A stretch of 38,865 bases of DNA from positions 1 to 38,865 of the forward strand of contig JAFXVY010000088.1 in the NCBI GenBank assembly GCA_017534595.1, read 5' to 3'. This DNA comes from Ruminococcus sp. (GTDB taxonomy: Bacteria > Bacillota > Clostridia > Oscillospirales > Ruminococcaceae). Both the position numbers and the translations under genes were made by a program. Shown piece by piece: positions 1-13,369 of the stretch. Under the pieces are notes generated by a model. It did no database searches. It was not told where the DNA came from and was given only the letters and a program-made list of their open reading frames with translations. The stretch's first letter is position 1. Each line of letters starts with the position of its first letter.

Positions 1-2
1 AT

Positions 3-141
3 CAGATTTTTCGTCAGAGTGCATAAATTCGACGCAGGCGGGCTGACGCCCGGCAAGGAGAATTTGTGTGCTATGACGGAAAATATGCAAGCAGATGACG
101 TGCAGAGGCTTTAGCCGTGGGTTGTGCGGTGTTGCCTTTAT
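3..141. repeat. Left copy of 139-bp inverted end repeat
   Basis: These 139 bases are identical to the reverse complement of 38725-38863. The repeat holds a short perfect hairpin, CGGGC-TGAC-GCCCG, and a second small one, GGCT-TT-AGCC. Its inward edge reads TTGTGCGGTGTTGCC followed by TTTAT, which resembles the terminal inverted repeat of an insertion sequence or MITE, but no transposase is visible and the family cannot be named. Similarity stops at base 141. The outer limit is unknown because the contig ends here. Confidence 0.85.
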
Positions 142-226
142 TCTACAACATTTCCGGAAGATTATCAATCGGAAGTGTAGTGTATCGCTTCTGTTCTGCG
201 TCAGTATAAGTGACGGAGGTGTTGTT

Positions 227-1405
227 ATGAAAAGATCGCGGATCCTGTCGGTGATACTTGCCCTTGCGCTTTCTTCCTGCTCGGAGAGCTCATCACCGGG
301 CTATGTCGATGTGAGCAGTCTGGAAGAAAAATACGATTCCGCCCTGTCTCAGATCTTCACAGATACTGTTGATATCTGTGACAGCCCCCTTGTATTCGGT
401 CACTGGGGATGTTCCTATTCATCGGACAGCTTTATCATCTGTGAGTCCGGCAGCAAGGAGAGCATAGACCTTGCCTCGGGAGTGGTCAGCACAATGTGCG
501 ACGTCCCGGGCTGTGTACACGATGAGAACATCTCGAAGGACTGCTTTGTTTACCGCCATATAAACAACCCTGTCCTGACCCGGGAGGGGATGTACTTCAC
601 CGAGTATTCCGACAATACCAAAGGCAAGCTGTTCTATAAGTCCGGCGGAAAGACAGAGACCGTCTTCCGGAACGATTTCCGCTCCGACCTTGACCGCGAG
701 CTCGAGCCCGGCGGCATGGGCTCCTTCCGGTTTTTCATGCGCGACGGCGTGATGTATGTCATGGGGCTCAACTGGTTCTATACCGTTGATATATCATCAA
801 TGACAAAGACCTGCGAGCCGGTGCTGCTCGGCGGGTCGCAGATCTTCAATGCAGATGTTTACGGTGATGTGTTTTATTACTCCAACGAGAACCTCGAGCT
901 TTACAGCTATGATATGAAGACCGGCGGAAACAAAAAGCTCGCCGATAAGGTCTGGAAGCTCCAGCCCTGCAGGGACGGGCTTTATTACTTCGTGACGGAG
1001 GGCAGCAAGGGAAGCATAGAGCTCCTGCCATACGGCGCAAGCGAGTCGCAGCAGCTCCTGACAGATGTATATTCGGAGTTTTATGTGACCGATGAGAGCA
1101 TTTACTGCATCACCGATGAGGGGACGTATCTGTACAATAAATCGGACAGAAGCAAGACCAGGCTCGCGCTCTCCCTGACCTATGAGAACGGCGAGAGCTA
1201 CGCTTGCGAACGCCCGGAGCTGCTGAAGCTGATCTCCTGCCCCTCCTCGGGGTACGTCTGCCTGCTCGACAGCTCGAAGGAAACAGATGTCAGGGCGACG
1301 AACGCTCTTTTCTGCATAAAGAAGGACACCGCCGAGGTGCGGGCGATAAGTCTCGGTATCTATCTGCAGTCCGGCGGCGACAAGGGAAGGATAATAAGCA
1401 GGTGA
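227..1405 (+). CDS. Secreted lipoprotein, probable beta-propeller-like, ahead of an ABC transporter
   Basis: A 392-residue protein. The start is the ATG at 227, preceded by GGAGGT; an upstream in-frame extension to 95 would run into the end repeat and is rejected. The N-terminus is a lipoprotein signal peptide: Lys-Arg, a hydrophobic stretch, then a lipobox ending at Cys 18 (ALSSC). The mature part contains spaced Tyr/Asp-rich strands such as LYSYDMKTGG, GLYYFVTEG, SIYCITDEG and TYLYNKSDRS, the look of DUF5050-like beta-propeller blades; this is inference from pattern only. It ends 4 bp before the first permease gene, so it is almost certainly co-transcribed with the transporter and may be its extracellular sensor or accessory protein. 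A small inverted repeat (CTACA at 143, TGTAG at 176) lies upstream; no convincing promoter was seen. Confidence 0.75.
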   Translation: MKRSRILSVILALALSSCSESSSPGYVDVSSLEEKYDSALSQIFTDTVDICDSPLVFGHWGCSYSSDSFIICESGSKESIDLASGVVSTMCDVPGCVHDENISKDCFVYRHINNPVLTREGMYFTEYSDNTKGKLFYKSGGKTETVFRNDFRSDLDRELEPGGMGSFRFFMRDGVMYVMGLNWFYTVDISSMTKTCEPVLLGGSQIFNADVYGDVFYYSNENLELYSYDMKTGGNKKLADKVWKLQPCRDGLYYFVTEGSKGSIELLPYGASESQQLLTDVYSEFYVTDESIYCITDEGTYLYNKSDRSKTRLALSLTYENGESYACERPELLKLISCPSSGYVCLLDSSKETDVRATNALFCIKKDTAEVRAISLGIYLQSGGDKGRIISR

Positions 1406-1409
1406 TGCT

Positions 1410-2633
1410 ATGAGATACGAATTTAAAAAGCTGTTCGCATCAAGGCTGATGTGGGTCATGCTGCTGCTCACCTTCGGATATATGGTCTTTATCCCGCTGC
1501 GGGAGGTCTGGGGGGCTGCGGGTGAGCTGCGTCAGGAGGCGCGGGCTTACTCCGAAGCGCTGGAAGACGCCGTCTCGGAGGGGATCTCCGGCGACGGGCT
1601 CCGCGCCCGCGCAGACAGCTTCATCTCAACCGGGACGGAGGCTCTGATGCAGGACAGCAGTTATACCCCGAAATACGGCACCACCCCCATGGGAGACTTC
1701 CTTGCCATGCTCAAATCCTCGGACACCCTGCGCTATGTGCAGCGCAGCTTTGAATCTGACCGAGCCGAGCTGGTCAGGGGGATGGTCATACACAACGCCT
1801 CCGAGCGCAGAAAGCCGGTGCCGGACAGCTATCTTATCCGCGCAAACGAGAAAGCGATCGGGCTCTACAACCGCCGGGTCGCTCTCGAGCCGGTCAGCAC
1901 CGGCATCCGCGAGGATATAAGGTACAACTGCTTCAACTTCTCAAGCTGGGAATATGTGATGACCGCGCTCTGCGTGCTGATGACGGTGCGGCTGTTCACC
2001 CTTGAATACACCTCCGGCGCCTTTCGCCTTGTGAACACGAGCCGCCGCACGGTGCAGAGCCTGTTTCGGCGCAAGTATCTGACTGCTGTGCTGACCGCCT
2101 CGGCAGTGCTGACGGTGCAGGCAGTGTTCGAGCTTGTGTTCTGCGCTGCGGTCTTCGGGCTCGGCAACCTGACCCTGCCGCTCCAGCAGCTCCCGATGTT
2201 CGAGCTCTGCCCTTACAGCCTGAGCATAGCGGGGTTCTATGCCATTAAGCTGCCGCTGCGCATACTTGCGTACACGGCGGTCATCTCGGTCACGGCGCTC
2301 GTGACCTCGGCGGCAAGGCGTCCGCTCGTATCGCTGGCGGTATCCCTGCCGGTAACAGAATGTGCAGCGGCGGCGGTAAAGGTGCTGTATACGCTGCTCA
2401 GCGACTCGGAGTCTCCCCGCCGCAGCCTGCTCGGCATATACGATACGCTGCGCATACTGCTGCCTCAGAGCCTTACCGACCTCAGAAGCTACCTCACCGG
2501 CTTTGACTGCTTTTCGCTGTTCGGGTACCCCGTACCGAGGCTGGCGGGCTGTGCGGCGGCAGCGCTGCTGATATCTGCGGTCTGCGCGGCGGGAGGATAT
2601 TTCGCATCCGGCAGGATAAGGAGGAAAGCATAA
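1410..2633 (+). CDS. ABC-2 type transporter permease
   Basis: A 407-residue membrane protein. One membrane segment near residues 13-32 is followed by a hydrophilic region of about 145 residues (probably extracellular) and then about five more segments, ending with one near 380-402. This is the usual shape of ABC-2 (drug/antibiotic exporter) permeases. The stretch EYTSGAFRLVNTSRR after the second segment matches EYSSGSIALLLTSKR in the permease at 3501, so the two are probably diverged paralogues forming a heterodimer. The start codon lies 4 bp after the lipoprotein stop, and the stop shares one base with the ATPase start (TAATG), indicating translational coupling. The substrate is unknown. Confidence 0.8.
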   Translation: MRYEFKKLFASRLMWVMLLLTFGYMVFIPLREVWGAAGELRQEARAYSEALEDAVSEGISGDGLRARADSFISTGTEALMQDSSYTPKYGTTPMGDFLAMLKSSDTLRYVQRSFESDRAELVRGMVIHNASERRKPVPDSYLIRANEKAIGLYNRRVALEPVSTGIREDIRYNCFNFSSWEYVMTALCVLMTVRLFTLEYTSGAFRLVNTSRRTVQSLFRRKYLTAVLTASAVLTVQAVFELVFCAAVFGLGNLTLPLQQLPMFELCPYSLSIAGFYAIKLPLRILAYTAVISVTALVTSAARRPLVSLAVSLPVTECAAAAVKVLYTLLSDSESPRRSLLGIYDTLRILLPQSLTDLRSYLTGFDCFSLFGYPVPRLAGCAAAALLISAVCAAGGYFASGRIRRKA

Positions 2634-3523
2634 TGGAGCTTCGGTTTGAAAACATCACCAAGCGCTACGGCCAAAAGACAGCCCTCGACGGCTTTGACGT
2701 CACTCTCGGGGAGGGTATACACGCCCTGCTCGGGCCGAACGGTTCGGGCAAATCAACGCTTATGAACATTCTCGCGGGGCTGCTCGCACCCACCTCCGGC
2801 AGCGTGCGCCTTGACGGGCGGGATATCATCGCCATGGGTGGTGACTACCGCGCTATCCTCGGCTTTATGCCCCAGGACTGCGGCTTCTATCCCTCCTTCA
2901 CGGCGCAGCAGACCCTTGAATACTTCGCGGCGCTGCGGGAGGTGAAGAACGCACCTCAGAGGATCGACGAGCTGCTTGAGCTTGTGAACCTCGCGGATGA
3001 CCGCAGGCGCAGAGTGGGAGGGTTCAGCGGAGGCATGAAGCGCAGGCTCGGCATAGCTCTCGCTCTGCTCAACGACCCGAAAATACTTATCCTCGACGAG
3101 CCTACCGCCGGACTTGACCCGAAGGAGCGTATGCGTCTGCGGGCTGCACTGTCCCGCCTCAGCCGGGACAGGATGATACTGCTTGCGACACATATCGTCC
3201 CGGATATCGAGAGCATAAGCGACAGCGTACTGCTGCTGAAAAAAGGCAGGCTCATCGCTCACGGCACCCCGGAGGAGCTCTGCCGCAGCATAGACGGGCA
3301 GGTCTGGGAGATACCCGTGACCCCGCAGCAGGAAAAGGAAATGCTGCTCCCGGACAGCTGTGCAGGCATCGTCAGGCGTGAGAGCGGCGCGTTCCTGCAT
3401 ACCCTCTCGGAGCAGCGCCCCGCAGAGAATGCCCTGCCTGTCAAGCCGCAGCTCGAGGACGTCTATATGCACTGCTTCGGGGAGCTCCCGGAGGTGGCAC
3501 ATGATACGGATATTCATAGCTGA
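2633..3523 (+). CDS. ABC transporter ATP-binding protein (ABC-2 exporter type)
   Basis: A 296-residue nucleotide-binding subunit. Walker A is GPNGSGKST at residues 34-42, the Q-loop is at MPQDCG near 80, the signature is FSGGMKRR near 131-138, and Walker B is ILILDEP near 151-157 followed by the D-loop AGLDP. The H-loop is in ATHIVPDIE. About 80 residues follow the ATPase core and probably interact with the permeases or regulate the subunit, as in other CcmA/NatA-like ATPases. It overlaps the permease genes on both sides (1 base upstream, 23 bases downstream), so the three form one transporter. Export of a peptide, lipid or antibiotic is plausible but cannot be specified. Confidence 0.92.
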   Translation: MELRFENITKRYGQKTALDGFDVTLGEGIHALLGPNGSGKSTLMNILAGLLAPTSGSVRLDGRDIIAMGGDYRAILGFMPQDCGFYPSFTAQQTLEYFAALREVKNAPQRIDELLELVNLADDRRRRVGGFSGGMKRRLGIALALLNDPKILILDEPTAGLDPKERMRLRAALSRLSRDRMILLATHIVPDIESISDSVLLLKKGRLIAHGTPEELCRSIDGQVWEIPVTPQQEKEMLLPDSCAGIVRRESGAFLHTLSEQRPAENALPVKPQLEDVYMHCFGELPEVAHDTDIHS

Positions 3524-4544
3524 GCTGCGAAAGCTGATGCTGCCCCGGGGTCTGCTCATCCTTGCGGCAGCTGCGGCGGCAGGGCTCGTCTGGAGCCTGC
3601 TGCCGTCATACCGCGAGTTTCCCTGCTCGCCGGAGGTCTACGCGAAATACACGGCAGAGCTCGAGGGGGAGCTGACCGAGCCCAAGGCCGGGTACCTCCG
3701 GGCGCGGCTCGAGGAGACAGACAGGCTCCTTGAAGCCTACGGCGAAATGCGTCAGCGGTACCTTGACGGCGAGCTGACCCTTGAGGAATACTCGGCATTC
3801 ACAGAGCGCCACGGCACCGCCAAAGCTGAACGCGAAACGGTGGATTATCTCTGCCGGAGGTGCGAGACGCTGCTGTCCTGCTCGGGCTTTGAGCCGTATA
3901 TTTTCAACGACACCGACTGGAGCGGCCTGCTTGCGGGCATCGGCTTCGACCCGGTGATGCTGCTCGCGCTGCTGTGCCTGACGGTTCCGGTGTTTGACCG
4001 GGAGTATTCATCGGGAAGCATTGCTCTGCTGCTGACTTCCAAGCGCGGCAGGGGAAGCCTCGCGGCGGTAAAGGTGCTGACGGCGGCGGCAGCGGCATTT
4101 TGCCTGTCGCTGATGCTGAGCGGGATACGGCTCGGTATCTTTGCCTGCCGTTCGGGTCTCGGGTACGGCTCGCTGGCAGCTGGGAACGTCCTGCTGACAG
4201 ACTCTCTCGGGGACACATCCCTGATCGAGTATTACGCCTTTGATTCACTGCTGCGCGGGGCGGTGTATGCGCTGTACGGGGCGGGGATATGCCTGGTTTG
4301 CGTGATATGCAGGAATACGGTGTTCACGTTTGTGCTGTCTTTTATCATCTGCGCGGCGCCGGTGATCGCGGCGGGAAACCTTACCGGCACGGCTTCGGCG
4401 TATCTGCTGCCGGGAACACTGACGGTGAGGATGTATCCGGCGGGGCTGAGCATACCGGGAGAGCTTGTGATATGCGCACTACACGCGGCGGCGATAATGC
4501 TGATGACGGTGAGAATATGGAGAAAGAGAAGAAAGCGAGCATAG
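3501..4544 (+). CDS. Second ABC-2 type permease
   Basis: A 347-residue membrane protein. The ATG at 3501 follows GGAGGTGGC inside the end of the ATPase gene; a longer in-frame reading from 3360 would overlap the ATPase heavily and lacks a site, so it is rejected. The first membrane segment lies at about residues 12-30, followed by a charged extracellular loop of about 120 residues, then five or so hydrophobic segments rich in Ala and Leu. It carries the EYSSG...TSKR motif shared with the first permease. With the lipoprotein and ATPase it completes a four-gene operon. The protein ends in a basic stretch (RKRRKRA). A folded palindromic element begins 5 bp after the stop codon. Confidence 0.8.
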   Translation: MIRIFIAELRKLMLPRGLLILAAAAAAGLVWSLLPSYREFPCSPEVYAKYTAELEGELTEPKAGYLRARLEETDRLLEAYGEMRQRYLDGELTLEEYSAFTERHGTAKAERETVDYLCRRCETLLSCSGFEPYIFNDTDWSGLLAGIGFDPVMLLALLCLTVPVFDREYSSGSIALLLTSKRGRGSLAAVKVLTAAAAAFCLSLMLSGIRLGIFACRSGLGYGSLAAGNVLLTDSLGDTSLIEYYAFDSLLRGAVYALYGAGICLVCVICRNTVFTFVLSFIICAAPVIAAGNLTGTASAYLLPGTLTVRMYPAGLSIPGELVICALHAAAIMLMTVRIWRKRRKRA

Positions 4545-4548
4545 TGTG

Positions 4549-4654
4549 AGATCAAAACGCGAAACGAATGAAGGGTCAAGGGGGAAACGTCCCCCAATTT
4601 CTTCCGAGTTTATTCGAGGAAGAAATTTCCCCATTTCGCTTCGCGTTTTGGTCT
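4549..4654. repeat. Folded palindromic element with two internal hairpins
   Basis: Outer arms at 4549-4568 and 4635-4654 are complementary over 20 positions with two mismatches (core TCAAAACGCGAA). They enclose two perfect hairpins: GGGGGA-AACG-TCCCCC at 4580-4595, and a 10-bp stem AATTTCTTCC/GGAAGAAATT at 4596-4605 and 4618-4627. The whole can fold into a three-way junction on either strand. It sits between the convergent ABC operon and the histidine phosphatase, so it could stop transcription from both sides, but it lacks a U-tract. A small non-autonomous mobile element is equally possible. Confidence 0.7.
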
Positions 4655-4670
4655 TGCGGCTTTGGATTAT

Positions 4671-5366
4671 TTACTTCGCTTTCAGTTCTTTCTCCCTCTT
4701 CCCGCAGCTTATTCCCAGATGGGTCGTGTCGCCGTAGCCGTGCAGACGGAAATTTACATATTCCCCGAAACGGTCATCCGTACAAAGCGTCGCCACGGCC
4801 GTAGGGTCTGCACTGAAACCCTGTAACGTGAGCATAGGCGAGATACCCAGCAAATGCGCTGTGACAACACACCCCGCTCCGAAATGACAGAACAGCGCCA
4901 GCGTTTTGTCGGTGTCCCCCGCTCTGCGGAAGACCTCTCCCTCGCGCACAAGCCCGTGCTCCGCAAGCAGTCCGTCAAGGCCTTGCCTCACCTTCTCCGA
5001 GCGCTCGAACATTTCCGTCCCGGTGACCTCCGGGGCGTTTCTGTATTCCCGCCTGTCATACAGCAGGCCGCTTTTAGTCCAGTACTCCGGCCGCAGATCC
5101 CAGGTTATGACCCTCCTGCCGAGCTCGGTATCGTTCACCGCTACATCGAATTCGTGCAGCCACTCGCAGACGGCCGCCTCCTGCCCCGAAAGCCTGGTAT
5201 AGGCCTCGGCGGTCTCTCTTGCCCTGCCCATGGGAGAGGTATACACGGCGGCGATATCCTCACACATCAGCCGCTTTGCCAGCAGCTCCGCCTCTGCCCT
5301 GCCCTGCTCGGTGAGGCAGTCATGCTCATAGTCCGGTGTCCCGTGACGTATAACAAGAAGCTTCAT
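4671..5366 (-). CDS. Histidine phosphatase family protein (phosphoglycerate mutase-like)
   Basis: A 231-residue enzyme of the histidine phosphatase (PGM-like) superfamily. The phospho-accepting histidine is in RHG at residues 7-9. The family block VYTSPMGRARETAEAY follows at about 61-76, and the second histidine is in FCHFGAG near the C-terminal third, where many members have GH-G. Proteins of this family dephosphorylate sugar phosphates, nucleotides or cobalamin intermediates; the sequence does not tell which. The start is the ATG at 5366 with AGGAGG seven to eight bases upstream, and a consensus promoter lies at 5396-5424. It is transcribed in the same direction as rpoBC but has its own promoter downstream of the rpoC terminator. 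Confidence 0.85.
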   Translation of the reverse strand: MKLLVIRHGTPDYEHDCLTEQGRAEAELLAKRLMCEDIAAVYTSPMGRARETAEAYTRLSGQEAAVCEWLHEFDVAVNDTELGRRVITWDLRPEYWTKSGLLYDRREYRNAPEVTGTEMFERSEKVRQGLDGLLAEHGLVREGEVFRRAGDTDKTLALFCHFGAGCVVTAHLLGISPMLTLQGFSADPTAVATLCTDDRFGEYVNFRLHGYGDTTHLGISCGKREKELKAK

Positions 5367-5395
5367 CTTTATCCTCCTGTGATATATTTTATATA

Positions 5396-5424
5396 ATTAT
5401 ACCTAATGACCCCGTCTCTGTCAA
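5396..5424 (-). promoter_or_regulatory. Sigma-A promoter of the histidine phosphatase
   Basis: On the minus strand TTGACA (5419-5424) and TATAAT (5396-5401) are separated by exactly 17 bp, a full consensus promoter. The predicted transcript starts about 25 bases before the ribosome binding site. Confidence 0.85.
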
Positions 5425-5505
5425 CCGCATACCCAAAAACATCGCCGCACGCGATACCTTGATTCGTCATTCTTCATTATTCACTATTCATTAAGCGTAA
5501 GCGCG

Positions 5506-5540
5506 CAAAACACCCCCGCCGGTCTACCGGCAGAGGTGTC
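5506..5540 (-). terminator. Rho-independent terminator of rpoBC
   Basis: Read on the minus strand, ACACCTCTGCCGG and CCGGCGGGGGTGT form a 13-bp stem (three G-U pairs) around a TAGA loop, followed by TTTTG. It lies about 30 bp past the rpoC stop codon. Confidence 0.8.
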
Positions 5541-5570
5541 TGAAAAATTGCTTATTGCGTCCCGCCCGGA

Positions 5571-9140
<3,570 letters not shown>

Positions 9141-9197
9141 TAACGGTACCCTCTTTCTGTCTTTTGACTCAGCTTACCTGTTCCTTCTGCTTGACGA

Positions 9198-12100
9198 TCA
9201 GTCTTCGTCGTAATCGTCGTCGATATTTGCCAGCTCTTCGCCGTTCATATCTCTGATATAGTCGTCGTCGAGCTCGGATACGCCGTCCTCATCCTCGGCC
9301 ATGAAGCCGCTGGAGAGGTCGCCGTCATCGAGGGAGAAATCCATATCGTCATCGGCAGCGATCGTAGTCTTGGGGATATAGTCATCGTCTTCATCAAACG
9401 ACTGCTTGAGGTCTATGCTGTTGCCTTCATTGTCGAGAACGTTGATATCGAGGCCGAGGCTCTGCAGCTCCTTGACAAGAACTCTGAACGCTTCGGGGAT
9501 ACCGGGTGTGGGAACGTTCTGACCCTTGACGATAGCCTCATAGGTCTTGACTCTTCCGATCGTATCGTCGGACTTGACGGTAAGGATCTCCTGCAGGGTA
9601 TAGGCTGCGCCGTAGGCCTCGAGGGCCCAAACTTCCATCTCTCCGAATCTCTGGCCGCCGAACTGGGCTTTACCGCCGAGAGGCTGCTGAGTAACGAGAG
9701 AGTAGGGACCTACCGAACGTGCGTGGATCTTATCGTCAACGAGGTGGTGGAGCTTGAGGTAATACATATAGCCCACTGTTACCTTGTTATCGAACTTCTC
9801 GCCCGTTCTTCCGTCATACACGGTGAACTTGCCGTCCTCATGCATTTCGAGGGCGTGGGGGTTGATGACCTCATCCATTGTATGAAGGGTGAACTCATCG
9901 TTCTTATGCTCCTCGTGGAGCTTCTGAGCCTCACGGAAGCACTCTCTGATATCGGCTTCGTGAGCGCCGTCGAATACGGGGGTCATGATCTTCCAGCCAA
10001 GCGCCTTGCAGGCCATGCCGAGATGCACCTCGAGCACCTGACCGATATTCATACGCGAAGGAACGCCGAGGGGATTGAGCACGATGTCGAGCGGAGTACC
10101 GTCCTCGAGGAACGGCATATCCTCCTGCGGGAGGATGCGCGAAACAACGCCCTTGTTTCCGTGACGTCCGGCCATCTTATCGCCGACGGAGATCTTTCTC
10201 TTCTGAGCGATATAGCATCTTACGAGCATATTTACGCTGGGAGCGAGCTCGTCGCAGTTTTCTCTTGTGAACTTCTTGACATCTATAACGATGCCTGCCT
10301 CGCCGTGAGGAACCTTGAGGGAGTTATCCCTTACCTCTCTTGCCTTCTCGCCGAAGATAGCTCTGAGCAGTCTTTCCTCAGCGGTCAGGTCGGTCTCGCC
10401 CTTGGGCGTTACCTTGCCGACGAGTATATCGCCCGCTCTTACCTCTGCGCCGATACGGATGATACCGTTCTCGTCGAGGTCCTTGAGGGCTTCCTCACCG
10501 ACGTTGGGGATATCTCTTGTGATCTCCTCGGGTCCGAGCTTGGTGTCGCGGCACTCGATCTCGTACTCCTCGATATGGATGGAGGTATACTTATCCTGTC
10601 TTACGAGGTTCTCGTTGAGCAGAACGGCGTCCTCGTAGTTATAGCCTTCCCAGGTCATGAAGCCGATGAGGGCATTCTTTCCGAGGGAGAGCTCGCCGTT
10701 GGAGGTAGCGGGACCGTCGCCTATTACCTGACCGGCCTTGATCTTCTCGCCCTTATCGACGATAGGTCTCTGGTTGGTGCAGGTGCCGGCGTTGGAGCGC
10801 TTGAACTTGGTCATGGTGTAGGTGCGGGTGGTGCCGTCCTCCTCGCGGACAACGATCTTGTCGGCGTCAACGCTCTCAACGACGCCGTCGGCCTTGGCAA
10901 CTACGGCAACGCCGGAGTCAACGCAGGCCTTGTACTCCATACCGGTGCCGACGATAGGCGACTCGGTCTTGAGCAGCGGCACAGCCTGTCTCTGCATGTT
11001 GGAGCCCATGAGGGCACGGTTAGCGTCGTCGTTCTCGAGGAACGGGATGCAGGCGGTAGCGACGGAAACGACCATCTTGGGCGATACGTCCATGAAGTCG
11101 ATCTTGTCTCTTTCGATCTCGAGGATCTGCTCACGGTATCTGCCGTTTACCTTGGCTCTTGCGAACTTGTGATCCTCGGTAAGGGGCTCGTTGGCCTGTG
11201 CGACCATAAAGTTATCCTCTATGTCGGCGGTCATATAAACGACCTCATCGGTAACAACGCCGGTGGCCTTGTCTACCTTTCTGTAGGGAGCCTCGATGAA
11301 GCCGTACTCATTGATCCTTGCGAAGGATGCAAGGTAGGAGATAAGTCCGATGTTAGGACCTTCGGGGGTCTCGATGGGGCACATTCTTCCGTAGTGGGAA
11401 TAGTGAACGTCGCGGACCTCGAAGGATGCGCGGTCTCTTGACAGACCGCCGGGGCCCAATGCGGAGAGACGTCTCTTATGCGTCAGCTCTGCGAGGGGGT
11501 TGTTCTGGTCCATGAACTGAGACAGCGGCGAGGAGCCGAAGAACTCCTTGATCGCAGCGGTCACGGGTCTGGTGGTGATAAGGGATGCGGGAGTGAGCAC
11601 TTCCATATCCTGAGACTGGGTGTTCATCTTCTCGCGGACAACTCTTTCCATTCTGGTAAGGCCGATGCGCACCTGATTCTGGAGCAGCTCGCCTACCGAG
11701 CGGATACGTCTGTTGCCGAGGTGGTCTATATCGTCAACGTCGCCGACGCCCTCACAGAGGTTGAGGAAGTAGGAGATAGTTGCCACGATATCGTCGAGGG
11801 TTATATGCTTGGGAACGAGCTCATCGGCTCTTGCAGCGATGTTCTCTCTGAGCTGCTCGTCGTTCTCGCTCTCCTCGAGGATCTGTCTGAGCACGGGGAA
11901 GGATACCTTCTCGTTGATGCCGAGGTCTGTGCAGTCGAAGCTTACGAAGCCGGAGATATCGACCATGCTGTTGCCGATGATCTTGACTTCCTTCTCCTCG
12001 GTCTTGAAGGAGAGCTCGCCGGTAGCGGGATCGACGACAGTCTCTCTTACCTCTACCTTTACATAAGCTTCGGATACGCCGGCCTGCTCGATCTCCATAG

Positions 12101-13049
12101 CCTTGCTGTAGGAGATCATCTCGCCTGCGTCGGCGATCACCTCGCCGGTAAGGGGATTAACTGCGGGGCGGGAGAGCAGGTGACCGGAAAGTCTCGAGCC
12201 TACGCCCAGCTTCTTGTTGTACTTATATCTTCCGAAACGCGCAAGGTCGTATCTTCTCGCGTCGAAGAAGAGGTTGTTGAGCAGAGTGGTCGCGGAATCC
12301 ACGGTTGCGGGCTCGCCGGGACGGAGCTTTCTGTAAGCCTCGAGCAGAGCCTCCTCGTGATTTGCGGTATTGTCCTTGATGAGGATAGTCTGATTTATGC
12401 GCTCGTCAACGCCGAAGAGCTCCTCTATCTCCTCGTTGGTGCCGAAGCCGATCGCTCTTATAAAGGTAGTGAGGGGGATCTTCCTGTTCTTGTCGATACG
12501 GACATATACGACGTCGTTGGAATCCATCTCATACTCGAGCCAGGCTCCGCGGTTGGGGATGACGGTAGTGCTGAAAAGATCCTTGCCGTTCTTATCCTTG
12601 GTGCAGGCGTAGTAAACGCCGGGAGAACGGACGAGCTGTGAAACGATGACACGCTCCGCGCCGTTGATGATAAAGGTACCGCTGTCGGTCATGAGCGGGA
12701 AATCGCCCATATAGACCTCGGACTCCTTGATAACACCGGTCTCGGTGTTATTGAGCCTTGCTGTTACCTTGAGAGGCGTTGCATAGTTGACATCGCGCTC
12801 CTTGCACTCGGCTACGGAATACTTGGGCGTCTCGTCGAAACGGTAATCGACGAAGGTGAGCTCGAGGGTACCGTTGTAGTCGGTGATGGCGGCAATATCC
12901 CTGAATGCTTCTCTGAGTCCTTCCTCAATGAACCACTGATAGGACTTCTTCTGCACCTCGATCAGGTTGGGCATCTCCAGGATCTCGTTGATCTTGGCGA
13001 AGCTCTTTCGGGTATTCTTGCCAAGCTGCACTTCCTTGACATTCACCAT
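9198..13049 (-). CDS. rpoB: DNA-directed RNA polymerase subunit beta
   Basis: A 1283-residue beta subunit. The rifampicin-pocket region has the wild-type pattern [26 protein letters not shown], with the Asp, His and Ser residues of sensitive enzymes. Later blocks include [31 protein letters not shown] and [20 protein letters not shown]. It is about 90 residues longer than Bacillus RpoB, largely because of a very acidic C-terminal tail ending in DDDYDED, as seen in other clostridia. The ATG at 13049 is preferred: AAGGAG lies 11 bases upstream, whereas the alternative GTG at 13061 overlaps that site. rplJ/rplL are not upstream; a lipoprotein gene lies there instead. Confidence 0.98.
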   Translation of the reverse strand: MVNVKEVQLGKNTRKSFAKINEILEMPNLIEVQKKSYQWFIEEGLREAFRDIAAITDYNGTLELTFVDYRFDETPKYSVAECKERDVNYATPLKVTARLNNTETGVIKESEVYMGDFPLMTDSGTFIINGAERVIVSQLVRSPGVYYACTKDKNGKDLFSTTVIPNRGAWLEYEMDSNDVVYVRIDKNRKIPLTTFIRAIGFGTNEEIEELFGVDERINQTILIKDNTANHEEALLEAYRKLRPGEPATVDSATTLLNNLFFDARRYDLARFGRYKYNKKLGVGSRLSGHLLSRPAVNPLTGEVIADAGEMISYSKAMEIEQAGVSEAYVKVEVRETVVDPATGELSFKTEEKEVKIIGNSMVDISGFVSFDCTDLGINEKVSFPVLRQILEESENDEQLRENIAARADELVPKHITLDDIVATISYFLNLCEGVGDVDDIDHLGNRRIRSVGELLQNQVRIGLTRMERVVREKMNTQSQDMEVLTPASLITTRPVTAAIKEFFGSSPLSQFMDQNNPLAELTHKRRLSALGPGGLSRDRASFEVRDVHYSHYGRMCPIETPEGPNIGLISYLASFARINEYGFIEAPYRKVDKATGVVTDEVVYMTADIEDNFMVAQANEPLTEDHKFARAKVNGRYREQILEIERDKIDFMDVSPKMVVSVATACIPFLENDDANRALMGSNMQRQAVPLLKTESPIVGTGMEYKACVDSGVAVVAKADGVVESVDADKIVVREEDGTTRTYTMTKFKRSNAGTCTNQRPIVDKGEKIKAGQVIGDGPATSNGELSLGKNALIGFMTWEGYNYEDAVLLNENLVRQDKYTSIHIEEYEIECRDTKLGPEEITRDIPNVGEEALKDLDENGIIRIGAEVRAGDILVGKVTPKGETDLTAEERLLRAIFGEKAREVRDNSLKVPHGEAGIVIDVKKFTRENCDELAPSVNMLVRCYIAQKRKISVGDKMAGRHGNKGVVSRILPQEDMPFLEDGTPLDIVLNPLGVPSRMNIGQVLEVHLGMACKALGWKIMTPVFDGAHEADIRECFREAQKLHEEHKNDEFTLHTMDEVINPHALEMHEDGKFTVYDGRTGEKFDNKVTVGYMYYLKLHHLVDDKIHARSVGPYSLVTQQPLGGKAQFGGQRFGEMEVWALEAYGAAYTLQEILTVKSDDTIGRVKTYEAIVKGQNVPTPGIPEAFRVLVKELQSLGLDINVLDNEGNSIDLKQSFDEDDDYIPKTTIAADDDMDFSLDDGDLSSGFMAEDEDGVSELDDDYIRDMNGEELANIDDDYDED

Positions 13050-13213
13050 AGGCTTGATCACTCCTTAACTTTATCGCTGAAACTCCGCTCCCGGGCACCT
13101 GTCCGAAGTGCTCCGCAGGCAGAAATTTACATTGTGCCGGACCTTCCGGACCCCCTTTTCACCCCCTCGGGGACACAAAAAAGGGCAGAAAATCCATTAT
13201 GATACATTTTACA
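13050..13213 (-). promoter_or_regulatory. Structured rpoBC 5' leader
   Basis: The region between the predicted start site (about 13207) and the rpoB start codon is about 158 nt and GC-rich, with several possible hairpins on the minus strand. These include CCCC-GA-GGGG flanked by pairing CCCTTTT/AAAAGGG tracts (about 13143-13186) and CCGGA-AGG-TCCGG (about 13137-13150). There is no U-tract, so it is not an obvious attenuator. It could carry feedback or stability control of RNA polymerase synthesis; this is inference. The rest of the 320-bp gap (13243-13369) holds no gene that I can support. Confidence 0.5.
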
Positions 13214-13242
13214 ATTATACAGCCTGTAATTGCAAATGTCAA
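13214..13242 (-). promoter_or_regulatory. Sigma-A promoter of rpoBC
   Basis: On the minus strand TTGACA (13237-13242) and TATAAT (13214-13219) are separated by 17 bp, a perfect consensus promoter fitting the high expression expected for RNA polymerase. Confidence 0.9.
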
Positions 13243-13369
13243 GGAATTTTCTGCCTTATAATATACGATTTGTAGGCTTGCACAAAGCCCTGTACCTTTA
13301 CACTCAAAAAGTTCTACAATTGATTTTCTGTGACATGAGCGTAACTTTTTTGTGAACAAGAGAACTGTT

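Noticed and set aside
11430-11560. Rifampicin-resistance changes in rpoB
   Set aside because: The rifampicin-pocket residues that I can align by eye match the sensitive consensus.
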